Of a stretch of 50,171 nt of DNA, positions 37,526 through 46,064 are shown one piece after another. The notes below the pieces were generated by a model. It saw nothing but the letters and a program-made list of their open reading frames with translations, searched no databases and was not told the origin of the DNA. The translations under genes were made by a program, and so were the position numbers. Position 1 is the stretch's first letter. Each line of letters begins with the position of its first letter. The stretch comes from Verrucomicrobiota bacterium (GTDB lineage Bacteria > Verrucomicrobiota > Verrucomicrobiia > Limisphaerales > Pedosphaeraceae): NCBI GenBank assembly GCA_021325145.1, contig JAJPHR010000036.1:1-50171 (forward strand), in the 5' to 3' direction.

Positions 37526-38413
37526 ATGAGCACAACAGTGGAACCATCGCCACCACCAGCCTGGGAACCGTTGACACCGCAAGGTGTGGCGGCTTTCGCG
37601 CGGGCTTCTTTTGGGCGCTTGTTCCTCGTGCAACTGATCGTGGCCGCACTGGCGGCGGGTGTGGTGGTGTGGTTTCTGGATACGGCCTGGTTTCCCGTCG
37701 TGCGGGAGGCGATCCGTCAAATGCCGCCGCAAGGCGAAATCCGCGGCGCTCAACTCGGATGGCCCGGAAACACACCGGCGCAGTTGGCGGGAAATCATTT
37801 TCTCGGCTTCGCGGTGGACCTTACTCACAGCGGGACCATTGCCCGCGAAGCGCATGTTCAGATCGAGTTCGGCCGCAAGGATGTACGGGTGTTCCTGCTG
37901 GTTCATTATTGGGTGCTGGACTATCCCGATGGCTGGCGAATTGCCTTTAATCGAACGGAATTGGAGCCGTTGTGGGGCGCTTGGGAGCCGGGATTGCTGG
38001 CGATCGCGGCGGCGGCGGTCATTGTCGGGTTGATGATGACCTGGGCAGTACTGGCCACGGTTTATTGCCTGCCGACCTGGCTGATAACATTTTTTGAAAA
38101 CCGGGATTTGAATTTGCGGCAAAGCTGGCGGCTTTCCGGCGCAGCGCTGATGCCGGGGGCGCTGTTCTTGACATTCGGAATTTTCAGCTATGGCTTGAAT
38201 CTGGCGGACCTCTTACAACTGGCAGTTTTGGGCGGGCTGCATCTGGTGATTGGCTGGGTTTACCTGGTGCTCAGCCCGTTGTTTCTGCCCAGAAATCCCG
38301 CCGTGGCGAAAGCTGGGCGAAACCCATTTGCTGCGAAGCCGCCGGTGGAAACACCAGACACCAAGCTCCAAACACCAAGCTCCAAGAGCAGCCGCACTTC
38401 TTTTGATGATTGA
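37526..38413 (+). CDS. Polytopic membrane protein of unknown function
   Basis: From the ATG at 37526 the product is 295 residues. Hydrophobic helices are visible at about 30-52, 150-178, 207-226 and 229-252. A soluble segment between the first and second helices (about 55-145) contains QIEFGRKDVRVFLLVHYWVLD. I recognise no family. The hydrophilic tail ending TPDTKLQTPSSKSSRTSFDD is encoded by two exact 14-bp tandem repeats (ACACCAAGCTCCAA) that are part of a larger inverted repeat reaching past the stop codon, so the tail is probably not an original part of the protein. A TTG one codon upstream is an alternative start. Another gene group begins 105 bp downstream. Confidence 0.7.
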   Translation: MSTTVEPSPPPAWEPLTPQGVAAFARASFGRLFLVQLIVAALAAGVVVWFLDTAWFPVVREAIRQMPPQGEIRGAQLGWPGNTPAQLAGNHFLGFAVDLTHSGTIAREAHVQIEFGRKDVRVFLLVHYWVLDYPDGWRIAFNRTELEPLWGAWEPGLLAIAAAAVIVGLMMTWAVLATVYCLPTWLITFFENRDLNLRQSWRLSGAALMPGALFLTFGIFSYGLNLADLLQLAVLGGLHLVIGWVYLVLSPLFLPRNPAVAKAGRNPFAAKPPVETPDTKLQTPSSKSSRTSFDD

Positions 38414-38448
38414 AGCTTGGTTTTTTTTGGACCTTGGCGTTTGGTTTC
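38352..38448. repeat. Tandem and inverted repeat spanning the stop codon, possible terminator
   Basis: ACACCAAGCTCCAA occurs twice in tandem (38358-38371 and 38372-38385). Downstream, GCTTGGT at 38415-38421 pairs with ACCAAGC at 38374-38380 and runs into eight T residues (38421-38428). GGACCTTGGCGTTTGG then repeats the inverse of the tandem units with three mismatches. The structure could end transcription of the upstream gene. Confidence 0.6.
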
Positions 38449-38518
38449 GGTGTCTCGCCGGGCGCACCCGGCGTCATCCTCATTGCGTGTTGCGAGTGGT
38501 TCGGCTAGTGTCGGGGTT

Positions 38519-39328
38519 ATGAGCTGTTTTCGCCGCGTGTGGCGGTGCGCCAACGTGTTTTTGCTGTGCCTGGCCATGAGCGGCTGCTTTCCCGCGGGAG
38601 ACGGGCCGCTGGATGAGGAGAAGGAGCCTCACTTTCTGACGGGCAGGAGCCGGGCGAGCGCGCGGGATTTTGACGGTGCCATCGAATCGTTCGAGAAAGC
38701 GCTCGAAGTCAACCCGCATTCGGCCTCGGCTCATTTTGAATTGGGTTGGCTGTATGAAAAGACCGGCGACGATGCGGCAGCGATCTATCACTACGGACGC
38801 TTCCTTAAATACCGGCCCAATTCGGACAAGGCAGACCTCGCGCGTGTTCATATCAGCTCCTGCAAAACCGAGTTGGCCAAAACGGTATCGGCTTTGGGGC
38901 CCCTGCCGCAGGGCGTTCAAAGTGATTTTGAGAAACTCACGTTGGAAAATCGCGATCTGAAGGCGCAACTCGCTCAATGGCAGGCTTTTTACGCCACCAG
39001 CCATTCGCAAACGCCGACCACCCCGCCAGTCGTCAATCCAATTCCTCCGCACGATCTGCCAGTGCAGTTGGCGACGGCTTCGCCCCCGGCAGCACGGTCC
39101 GAGAATCCCCGGGCCAATGCGGGCTCCCCGGGCACTGGCGGCCCTGGGCAATCGAACCGGGCTGCGGTTGCGGTATCAACGCGCACTTACACTGTCAGAG
39201 CCGGTGACATTCCGTCCTCCATCGCCCATCGATACGGCATCTCGGTTAGCGCCTTGCTGGCGGCTAATCCGCAAGTGCGTCCGACGCGCATGCAACCCGG
39301 CCAAACTCTGAACATCCCTGCGCCCTGA
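38519..39328 (+). CDS. TPR and LysM lipoprotein
   Basis: From the ATG at 38519 the product is 269 residues with a lipoprotein signal (MSCFRRVWRC, hydrophobic core, AMSGC with Cys23 as lipidation site). TPR-like helices follow at about 40-115 (DFDGAIESFEKALEVNPHSASAH and DDAAAIYHYGRFLKYRP). A short coiled coil lies near 140-160, then a Pro/Ser/Thr linker. A LysM domain covers about 222-267 (TYTVRAGDIPSSIAHRYG, then LNIPAP). LysM binds peptidoglycan glycans, so this is probably an envelope scaffold. The frame is open 34 codons further upstream, but that part lacks a signal and derives from the repeat region. The next two genes follow at 12 and 13 bp. Confidence 0.83.
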   Translation: MSCFRRVWRCANVFLLCLAMSGCFPAGDGPLDEEKEPHFLTGRSRASARDFDGAIESFEKALEVNPHSASAHFELGWLYEKTGDDAAAIYHYGRFLKYRPNSDKADLARVHISSCKTELAKTVSALGPLPQGVQSDFEKLTLENRDLKAQLAQWQAFYATSHSQTPTTPPVVNPIPPHDLPVQLATASPPAARSENPRANAGSPGTGGPGQSNRAAVAVSTRTYTVRAGDIPSSIAHRYGISVSALLAANPQVRPTRMQPGQTLNIPAP

Positions 39329-39340
39329 CGCTCGAACGCC

Positions 39341-40165
39341 ATGCCCCCGCGACTTACATTGCTGGTGGTTACCCTGTTTTGGGTGACGATGAACGTGCTG
39401 TTATGGCGCTCCGAGTTTGGCGCGAGTAAACACGTGGGCAGTCCCCTTCCGTCCGCAGTCGTCTGGCAAAAGATTCTGACCGCACCGGACAACTCCTCGT
39501 TGGAAATCCTGCATCACGGAGTGAAAATCGGCTATTGCCGGTGGTCGGCGGCGGTGGGACAAAATGGCGCGGCAAGCAAACTCATCCTTTCCGACGCCGC
39601 ACCCGACGGCCTGATGGAACGTCCGATCAGTTATCGGATTGATTTCGAAGGCACGGTCATGCTGGATCAGCCGACCAACCGGCTGCGATTCGATTTGAGC
39701 GTTCAGTTCGACACCAACCACGTCTGGCAAGAATTCCGGGTGCGCCTCAATATGCGGCCGGCGGCGGTGGAACTTTATGCGCGTGCCGCTGAGGAAGTGA
39801 TCCACGTGCATTTGGACGGCGAAGAAGGGCGGATCGAGCGGACGATTAAAACCGCCGACTTGCTGAACCCGCAAGCCCTGGCGCGCGAATTGGACCTGCC
39901 GGCAGCCCTGCCGTTGGGGACGTTGTGGACATTCGGCCTGCCGCGCGCTAACAACTCCAAAACGCAGATGTCGCTCGGGCTGGCTTGGGAGGCGCGCAAC
40001 GATTGGGTCACGATCGCCCACACTTCGGTGCGGGCGTACCGGCTGCAAGCGCCGCTGCTCGACCGGTACCGGGTGGTGGTCATGGTAAGCCGTGTCGGAG
40101 AAATCCTGCGGGTGGAGCTGCCCGACGATCTGGCGTTTGTGAATGAGCAATTGACAAGCTTGTAA
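39341..40165 (+). CDS. Exported or membrane-anchored protein of unknown function
   Basis: The 274-residue protein starts with a hydrophobic segment (residues 3-21) that can act as signal anchor. The rest is soluble with alternating beta-strand character (EILHHGVKIGYCRWSAAVG, ISYRIDFEGTVMLDQPTNRLRFDLSVQF). I do not recognise a family. Its position between a LysM lipoprotein (12 bp) and an ABC ATPase (13 bp) suggests a role in the same envelope or transport function. It could be the substrate-contacting or accessory part of that transporter, which is inference only. Confidence 0.7.
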   Translation: MPPRLTLLVVTLFWVTMNVLLWRSEFGASKHVGSPLPSAVVWQKILTAPDNSSLEILHHGVKIGYCRWSAAVGQNGAASKLILSDAAPDGLMERPISYRIDFEGTVMLDQPTNRLRFDLSVQFDTNHVWQEFRVRLNMRPAAVELYARAAEEVIHVHLDGEEGRIERTIKTADLLNPQALARELDLPAALPLGTLWTFGLPRANNSKTQMSLGLAWEARNDWVTIAHTSVRAYRLQAPLLDRYRVVVMVSRVGEILRVELPDDLAFVNEQLTSL

Positions 40166-40178
40166 AGGGCGGCCCGCC

Positions 40179-40934
40179 ATGATTGAACTCATTCATCTAG
40201 TCAAAAAATTTGGCGAACTGGTGGCGGTCAACGATCTGAGCCTGACCGTGGGACGGGGGGAATTTTTTGCCGTGCTGGGGCCCAATGCGGCAGGGAAAAC
40301 GACGACCATCAAAATTCTGACCGGGCTCATCAAGCCAACCTCCGGGCAGGCGCGCATAGCGGGGTTCGACGTCCAGACTCAGTCGATGGAGGCCCGGCGG
40401 CGATTGGCGTACGTGCCGGACTTCCCATTTCTGTACGACAAGTTGACGCCGTGGGAGTTCTTTCGGTTCACGGGCCAGTTGTTCCAAATGCCAGAAGAAC
40501 GGATTCAGGCCGCCGGGCGGGAATTGATCGAGCGATTCAATCTGGAGTCGTACGTCAGCCAGCCCATCGAGGGGCTTTCCCATGGCACTCGCCAGCGAGT
40601 GGCGATTGTTTCCGCCTTGATGCACGATCCGGAGGTGTTCGTGATTGATGAACCGATGATCGGGCTGGATCCGCAGCATGCGCGGGTGGTCAAGGACTTG
40701 CTCAAGGAGCGTTCGCTGGCGGGAATGACCGTGCTGGTCTCAACCCATCAGTTGAGCGTGGCCGAGGAGATGGCGGACCGAGTCGGGATTGTCCATCAAG
40801 GGCGATTGGTTGCGGTAGGGACTCCGGAGGAGTTGAGGCAGCAGAGCGGTGCTTCCGGAGCACTGGAGCAGGCTTTTCTCGCCCTGACCTCCTCGGAAGC
40901 CAGCCGTTTGGAGAATGTCGGGCAGATTACGTAG
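40179..40934 (+). CDS. ABC transporter ATP-binding protein without adjacent permease
   Basis: The 251-residue ATPase has Walker A GPNAAGKTT at 34-42, a signature motif LSHGT at 133-137 (the usual second Gly is His), Walker B VFVIDEP at 153-159 and the switch His190 (STHQLSV). It resembles ATPases of ABC-2-type exporters (DrrA/NatA-like). Such ATPases need a membrane partner, usually the next gene, but 415 bp without a gene follow and then a different transcription unit. The partner must be encoded elsewhere, unless the polytopic protein at 37526 serves. The gene ends a three-gene run of tight spacing. Confidence 0.9.
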   Translation: MIELIHLVKKFGELVAVNDLSLTVGRGEFFAVLGPNAAGKTTTIKILTGLIKPTSGQARIAGFDVQTQSMEARRRLAYVPDFPFLYDKLTPWEFFRFTGQLFQMPEERIQAAGRELIERFNLESYVSQPIEGLSHGTRQRVAIVSALMHDPEVFVIDEPMIGLDPQHARVVKDLLKERSLAGMTVLVSTHQLSVAEEMADRVGIVHQGRLVAVGTPEELRQQSGASGALEQAFLALTSSEASRLENVGQIT

Positions 40935-41349
40935 CCCGAGCGTTTCGCGCGAGAGAACCGATGCTCCTGACTCCACGGCTCCAGCCATGCCCGCGCCAAT
41001 TTTAGCAAAGCCGCCTTTCTGACACTTCCAATTCGGAGGCGGAGCCGCGTGAACGGCAGCAAAATTTTGGCTTTGAACGTAATCGGACGCGCAAGGTCAA
41101 TAAGTAGTGCATTTCCTCGCTCGGGCTTTTCTCGGCGAGAATCATTGTAGTCTGGAACGTGTTTTTTTACCCGGAAATCGGGCGAGCGCCACGTTCGAAA
41201 CCAATTGCAATCGAGAAACTTTCGCGCTTTTTTGATTGAAAAAAAGATGAAGATTTGTTTGACAGTGCCGCAGTTTTTTCAGTAAAAGGTTAATGCTTTT
41301 ACTGTTGCAAATACCTCATAGGGTCGATGTACAAAGAAAAAACTGATTT
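40935..41349. other. AT-rich intergenic region upstream of the exopolysaccharide cluster
   Basis: There is no gene. The right half is clearly more AT-rich than its surroundings. It holds a promoter candidate and a perfect inverted repeat that are listed separately. Confidence 0.5.
41259..41304 (+). promoter_or_regulatory. Promoter candidate with inverted repeat before the exopolysaccharide cluster
   Basis: A perfect -35 TTGACA (41259-41264) is followed at 18 bp by TAAAAG (41283-41288), a weak -10. The -10 lies in the left arm of a perfect 9-bp inverted repeat, CAGTAAAAG (41280-41288) and CTTTTACTG (41296-41304), which could be a repressor site or a 5' hairpin. The first gene starts at 41350. 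Confidence 0.55.
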
Positions 41350-42642
41350 ATGAAAAACGTAATGGCGTCTGCCGGGCTGCTTGCGCTTGGCGCTGTGGGA
41401 GTCCAAAGTGCGCATGCTCAATTGATGGCTGGCGCGGAGAAACCGTGGAGCGTGAGCGGCACGCTGCGCGGGTTCTATGACGACAATTATAATACCGCTC
41501 CGGACGGTCCCGAGCGTCGAAGCAGCCTGGGTTTTGAACTCCGCCCTTCGGTGGCAGTCAACCTGCCGCTGGATCAAACCACCCTGAACGCCAGTTACAT
41601 CTACTCCATGAGGTATTATGATGACCGGCCCAAAAACAAGGCGGACCACAGCCATGATTTCGAAGTGTTGCTCGTGCATAATTTCAGCGAGCGCTATTCG
41701 CTGGATGTCAGCGATAGTTTTGTCATCGCTCAGGAACCTTCACTGATCGACCCGGTCAACAGCCTGCCGATACGCAGCAACGGCAATAACATTCGCAACG
41801 ATGGCGCAATCAATTTTCATGCGACAATCACCCCGCTGCTGGGAATCGTGTTGGGGTACGACAATACCTTGTACGATTATGATCAGTCCGGGCCCGGTTC
41901 CTTTGCCGCGGAGTTGAATCGAATGGAGCATCTGGTGATTTTGGATACGCGGTGGCAGATTTTCAAACAGACGACTGGAGTGGTGGGCTACCGATTCGGG
42001 GCAGTAGATCACACCAGCAATGATTCGCTCAATCCGAACCCGCTGAATCTCAATCCAGATCCCAACTTTGTCAGCCCTTCGATCCGCAACAATCGTTCTC
42101 ATGCGGTGTATGTGGGTGCCGATCATAGTTTTCGCCGTGACCTGAGTGGTTCGGTGCGCGTTGGTGTGCAATACACCGACTATTACAATGATTCCGCCAG
42201 TGGAACCTCGTTGTCGCCTTACGTCGATCTGAGCTTGAATTACACCTACATGGATGGGGGAACGCTGACTTTGGGTTTTCATGACGCGCACAACCAGACG
42301 GATCAGACCGGCTTCATCCCCGGAGGCCCGCCGATCAGTACTACTGGCGCCGGCGCCGTTCAAGACCAGGAATCTCAAGTATTGTACGGCACGGTCGTCC
42401 AAAAGATAACGCCCAAACTGACGGGGACATTGACCGGCCAGTTCCAGAACTCGACCTATGTGAAGGGTGTTTTGGATGGCAAGGCAGACCAATTCTTTTT
42501 GCTGGGGCTGAATCTGACCTATCAGTTTACTCATTACCTGTCGGGTGAAGTGGGCTACAATTATGACGATTTGGAGTCGGATATTCCCGGTCGTGGTTAT
42601 GATCGCAACCGTGTTTATGTGGGAATTACCGGCAGCTATTAA
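41350..42642 (+). CDS. Outer-membrane beta-barrel protein of the exopolysaccharide cluster
   Basis: The 430-residue protein has a signal peptide (residues 1-23, cleavage after SAHA). The mature part shows alternating strands with aromatic ends throughout (SGTLRGFYDDNYNTAP, LNASYIYSMRYYDD, GVQYTDYYNDS) and ends in YVGITGSY, as expected for an outer-membrane barrel. It resembles the barrel proteins often found beside Wzc/Wza-type genes in EPS clusters. Their role may be to form or support the outer-membrane export channel. It is followed by the BY-kinase gene after 62 bp. Confidence 0.82.
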   Translation: MKNVMASAGLLALGAVGVQSAHAQLMAGAEKPWSVSGTLRGFYDDNYNTAPDGPERRSSLGFELRPSVAVNLPLDQTTLNASYIYSMRYYDDRPKNKADHSHDFEVLLVHNFSERYSLDVSDSFVIAQEPSLIDPVNSLPIRSNGNNIRNDGAINFHATITPLLGIVLGYDNTLYDYDQSGPGSFAAELNRMEHLVILDTRWQIFKQTTGVVGYRFGAVDHTSNDSLNPNPLNLNPDPNFVSPSIRNNRSHAVYVGADHSFRRDLSGSVRVGVQYTDYYNDSASGTSLSPYVDLSLNYTYMDGGTLTLGFHDAHNQTDQTGFIPGGPPISTTGAGAVQDQESQVLYGTVVQKITPKLTGTLTGQFQNSTYVKGVLDGKADQFFLLGLNLTYQFTHYLSGEVGYNYDDLESDIPGRGYDRNRVYVGITGSY

Positions 42643-42664
42643 TCGCTAAACCGTAAAAGCGCTT

Positions 42665-42699
42665 GGGGGCTGGGCACACAGGCTGGCCCCTCTTTTTTT
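42665..42699 (+). terminator. Weak terminator or attenuator between barrel and BY-kinase genes
   Basis: GGGGGC (42665-42670) can pair with GCCCCT (42686-42691), followed by seven T residues. The stem is only 5-6 bp, so partial read-through into the kinase gene is likely. Confidence 0.45.
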
Positions 42700-42704
42700 G
42701 ACGT

Positions 42705-44891
42705 ATGGATCCTCTAAAAACCACCGCGCCACCCGAGGCCAAGCTCCATTTTTTGGATTATTGGCGCATTATCCGCATCCGCAAGACCGTCATCTTGGCG
42801 GTGTTTCTGCTGGTGGTGATTACGGCGACGATTGTCACCTTCATCCTGCCCGAAAGTTATTCCAGCATGGCTCGCATCAAAGTCGAGCGCGATGTGACGG
42901 ATGTCTCGGGAGTGGAAGGCGGCAGCGTGCAGGTGGCGGGCATGTCTTCCTACGATCCTTACTTCATTCAGACCGAGTTCGAGGTGATTCAATCCCAGGT
43001 CATTCTGGACAAGGTCGTTGAAGATCTCAATTTGAACAAGACCTGGGGCGACAAATACCACCTGGACGGACCGCTGAAAACAGCCGAGAGCAGGAGGATT
43101 TTAAAGGGAATGATCGAACTGCGTCCGACCCGCAATACCAGCCTTATCGAGATTCGGGTTTACAGCGACAACGCGGATGAAGCCGCGAGGATCGCCAATC
43201 AGCTTGCCAAAACTTACGCGGACCACCGGCAAAGTGAGCGGCGGGATCTAACCATGAACGGGATCAAGACGTTCGAAGACAAGCTCAAAGAGTACTATAA
43301 CGAAGTGACGAAGCAGGAGGAGCAGGTGGACAAACTGCGCCGGGAACTGCATGTCGTCGATACTGATCCTCAGAGCACCGGTCCCGGCTCGACCTTGGGA
43401 CCGGTGAACGTGCTGCACTACAATTCGCTGAAAATTGACAACGAGGCGCAATGGATCAAAGAGGCGCAGTTGCTGGAAAAACTCAAGGACATCCAGGCCA
43501 CGAACGCCTCGTTATTGCGGCAGGCGCTTCCCACCGCGGCGCCCGATTCGATGCTGAACACGTTGCTGCAGGATTTCATTTCCGCGGAAGAGAAACTCGT
43601 GACCCAGTTGAACGATCTCGGACCAAATCATCCGGACGTGCAGCGCACGATCAAACTTCGTGACGAATTGGATCATAAAATCAACGAGCGGGTCAGCGGC
43701 ATCATTGCCGGCATGGAGGTCCACGTGTCCGCGTTGTGGGCGGTGGTCAGCAATTCCGTGCAAAAGGTGGAGGAAGCCAAATCCAACGACATGCAAATTG
43801 CCGAAGCCAGCCGGCCGTACTTCCTCGCCAAGGCGGATCTGGATCGGGTGAAGAAATTCCGTGATGTACTGGCTCTGCGCGCCCAGCAGGAAAGCATTGA
43901 AGTGGCGCTGCCCAAGACGATGATGGTGACCCTGGTGGATCCGGCTGAGGCGAATCTGAAGCCAGTCCGCCCCAACAAGCCGCTGAACATTGCCTTGGGA
44001 ATCATCATTGGTTTGGTGGTGGGCGTGGGTTTGGCGTTCTTCATTGAGTATCTGGATACCAGCGTCAAGACGATTGATGACGTTGAGCGGACATTGCAAG
44101 CGCCCGTGTTGGGTGTCATCCCGCAAAACGTTGGTTACCTGATCGAGGAAGGGGCGGAAAGTCCGCATGCCGAGGCCTATCGCGTGCTGCGCACCAACCT
44201 GCTGTTCTCCCGCAAGGACGACAAGCTAAACACGGTGGCGGTGGTGAGCGCGGGGGCCGGGGAAGGCAAATCGACGACGGTGTTTAATCTCGCGACGGTG
44301 TTCGCGCAAGGTGGCCAGCGGGTGTTGGTGGTGGATTCCGACTTGCGCCGCCCAACCCTGCACAAGCTGTTGAATGTGGCCAACAATCTCGGGTTGACCA
44401 ACTACCTGATGAAGCAAAATTCACTTGAGGAAGTGATCCAGACCACAAGCCTGGCGACTCTGGATTTCATGTCCAGCGGCAAACTGCCCAGTAGTTCGCT
44501 CGGTATTCTCAATTCGGCGCAAATGAAGGACTTGATCAGTGAATTGAAGCAACGCTACGACTTCGTCTTCTTCGATTCACCGCCCATCATGGGTGTCAGC
44601 GACGCTTCCATCCTGGCCAGCGAAGTCGATATGACTTTGCAGGTCATTCAGTATCGTCGTTATCCGCAGCCGATGAACATCCGCGCCAAGCAATTGATCG
44701 AAAAGGTGGGCGGCAATCTGATCGGTATTGTGCTGAACAATATCAATATGTCTCAGGACGAGAGCTATTATTACTACAGCGGCTACTACCACTACTATTA
44801 TTCCAAGAATGAGGATGAAGTAACGCCCGCGCGCTCGAACGGTGCGGCGTCTGAGGACAAGCCGCGCATAGACATTAAACCAAAGTATTAA
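42705..44891 (+). CDS. Wzc-like BY-kinase and chain-length regulator
   Basis: The 728-residue inner-membrane protein has the Wzz fold flanked by two helices (about 26-46 and 427-447), with a long coiled coil (about 165-395) in the periplasm. The cytoplasmic kinase domain has Walker A AGAGEGKST at 516-524 (Lys522), Walker A' VLVVDSDLRRP near 540-550 and Walker B FVFFDSPP near 620-627. The C-terminal tail holds the expected tyrosine cluster (ESYYYYSGYYHYYYS, nine Tyr, near 686-700), the site of trans-autophosphorylation. Cycles of phosphorylation control polymer length and export with Wza. The gene lies between a barrel gene and a Wza-like gene. Confidence 0.95.
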   Translation: MDPLKTTAPPEAKLHFLDYWRIIRIRKTVILAVFLLVVITATIVTFILPESYSSMARIKVERDVTDVSGVEGGSVQVAGMSSYDPYFIQTEFEVIQSQVILDKVVEDLNLNKTWGDKYHLDGPLKTAESRRILKGMIELRPTRNTSLIEIRVYSDNADEAARIANQLAKTYADHRQSERRDLTMNGIKTFEDKLKEYYNEVTKQEEQVDKLRRELHVVDTDPQSTGPGSTLGPVNVLHYNSLKIDNEAQWIKEAQLLEKLKDIQATNASLLRQALPTAAPDSMLNTLLQDFISAEEKLVTQLNDLGPNHPDVQRTIKLRDELDHKINERVSGIIAGMEVHVSALWAVVSNSVQKVEEAKSNDMQIAEASRPYFLAKADLDRVKKFRDVLALRAQQESIEVALPKTMMVTLVDPAEANLKPVRPNKPLNIALGIIIGLVVGVGLAFFIEYLDTSVKTIDDVERTLQAPVLGVIPQNVGYLIEEGAESPHAEAYRVLRTNLLFSRKDDKLNTVAVVSAGAGEGKSTTVFNLATVFAQGGQRVLVVDSDLRRPTLHKLLNVANNLGLTNYLMKQNSLEEVIQTTSLATLDFMSSGKLPSSSLGILNSAQMKDLISELKQRYDFVFFDSPPIMGVSDASILASEVDMTLQVIQYRRYPQPMNIRAKQLIEKVGGNLIGIVLNNINMSQDESYYYYSGYYHYYYSKNEDEVTPARSNGAASEDKPRIDIKPKY

Positions 44892-44927
44892 ACCAATTCC
44901 GTTCGAGAATTGATTCGAGTAGCAAGC

Positions 44928-45653
44928 ATGGACTTTATAAAATGTTTCCGGACATGGTTGGGGATGGTCGCGGTTTTGTTCGCAAGCGGTCTTCTGACGG
45001 GATGTGCTTTATTCACAGGCTCGAGTTCGAATCCGAGTTCGAGTCCGGATTCAGCTTACAAGTTCGACCCGCTCAGTCAGGGTGGCGGCGGTTCCGGGGT
45101 TGCCGGGCAGCCCACGCCAGGGCCCGCCTTGATGCCGCCAGCGGCGGGTGAAAGCGACAGCCGACAGGAACAGTCCGGCCGCATCCTGCGGGTCGGGGAG
45201 GGCGTGACTGTCACATTTCAGGATTTGCCCAGCGCGGTTGCACCCATAGATACGACCATCAAGGAAGATGGCACCATCACCTTGATTTATAACAAACAAT
45301 TCCATGCGGCTGACAAAACTGTGGGTCAATTGGAAAATGAAATTCGTCAAGCCTACGTCCCGGCCTATTTCGTCAATATGACCCCCACGATCGCCACCAA
45401 AGATCGGTGGTTTTACGTGGATGGTGAAGTGCGCGCGCCTGGACGCCAGGTTTATCTTCACAAGATGACGGTCCTCGACGCCATCGCGACGGTAGGCGGC
45501 TTTACCGACTTCGCCAGAAAGAGCAAAGTCCAGTTGACCCGTGCGGATGGGAAGACGTTTTTTGTGAATAGCGTCAAGGCGCAGAAAAAGCCGGAGTTGA
45601 ATTTGGAAGTGTTTCCCGACGACCGCGTGACGGTGTGGAAGCGCTGGTGGTAA
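44928..45653 (+). CDS. Wza-like polysaccharide export lipoprotein
   Basis: From the ATG at 44928 the product is 241 residues with lipobox LLTGC (Cys26). A Ser-rich then Gly/Pro-rich linker follows. The Poly_export (PES) domain covers about 90-170 (ILRVGEGVTVTFQDLP, DGTITLIYNKQFHAADKTVGQLENEI). A SLBB domain lies at about 172-236 (FYVDGEVRAPGRQVYLHKMTVLDAIATVGG). It is shorter than E. coli Wza and lacks an obvious C-terminal amphipathic helix, so the neighbouring barrel protein may supply the outer-membrane part. A TTG six codons upstream is an alternative start. The FHA gene begins on the base after the stop codon. Confidence 0.92.
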   Translation: MDFIKCFRTWLGMVAVLFASGLLTGCALFTGSSSNPSSSPDSAYKFDPLSQGGGGSGVAGQPTPGPALMPPAAGESDSRQEQSGRILRVGEGVTVTFQDLPSAVAPIDTTIKEDGTITLIYNKQFHAADKTVGQLENEIRQAYVPAYFVNMTPTIATKDRWFYVDGEVRAPGRQVYLHKMTVLDAIATVGGFTDFARKSKVQLTRADGKTFFVNSVKAQKKPELNLEVFPDDRVTVWKRWW

Positions 45654-46043
45654 ATGGTCCAATTAAAGGTTCTTTCAGGCAAACTGGCGGGCAGCGAATG
45701 CGCAGCCCGCCAGTTTCCTTTTCGGATCGGGCGTTCGCCTGCCGCCGATCTTTGCCTGGAGGAAGACGGGATCTGGGACGAGCATCTGGAACTGGCCTTT
45801 GATCCCGGCACGGGCTTTGTTCTCACCACTCATGCCCATGCGCTGGCGAGTCTCAACGGCGAGCGGTTTGAGCGGGTGATTCTGCGCAACGGCGACTCGA
45901 TCGAGATCGGCGCCTTGAAAATCCGTTTTTGGCTGGGCACGAACCAGCAAGCCAGCCTGCATTGGCGGGAGTGGCTCACCTGGGCCGCCTTCATCTTGAT
46001 TACCGCCGCCCAGTTGGGCCTGATTTATTGGTTAGGCAGCTAA
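45654..46043 (+). CDS. FHA-domain protein with C-terminal membrane helix
   Basis: The 129-residue protein has an FHA fold at about 3-93: [13 protein letters not shown] (Arg25 and Ser28 positions), HLEL with His44, SLNGE with Asn68-Gly69, and NGDSIEIG. The usual Ser-Arg-x-x-His is WDEH here, so phosphopeptide binding may be altered. A membrane helix follows at about 107-127. FHA domains normally read phosphothreonine. Its ATG directly abuts the stop of the Wza-like gene (TAAATG), which makes it part of the EPS unit and probably a cytoplasmic sensor at the export machine. It converges on purH. Confidence 0.85.
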   Translation: MVQLKVLSGKLAGSECAARQFPFRIGRSPAADLCLEEDGIWDEHLELAFDPGTGFVLTTHAHALASLNGERFERVILRNGDSIEIGALKIRFWLGTNQQASLHWREWLTWAAFILITAAQLGLIYWLGS

Positions 46044-46064
46044 AACGCCAAAGCCGCGCCATCG

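Noticed and set aside
43500..44168. Long minus-strand frame inside the BY-kinase gene
   Set aside because: It lies antisense to coiled-coil and kinase coding sequence and has no domain features.
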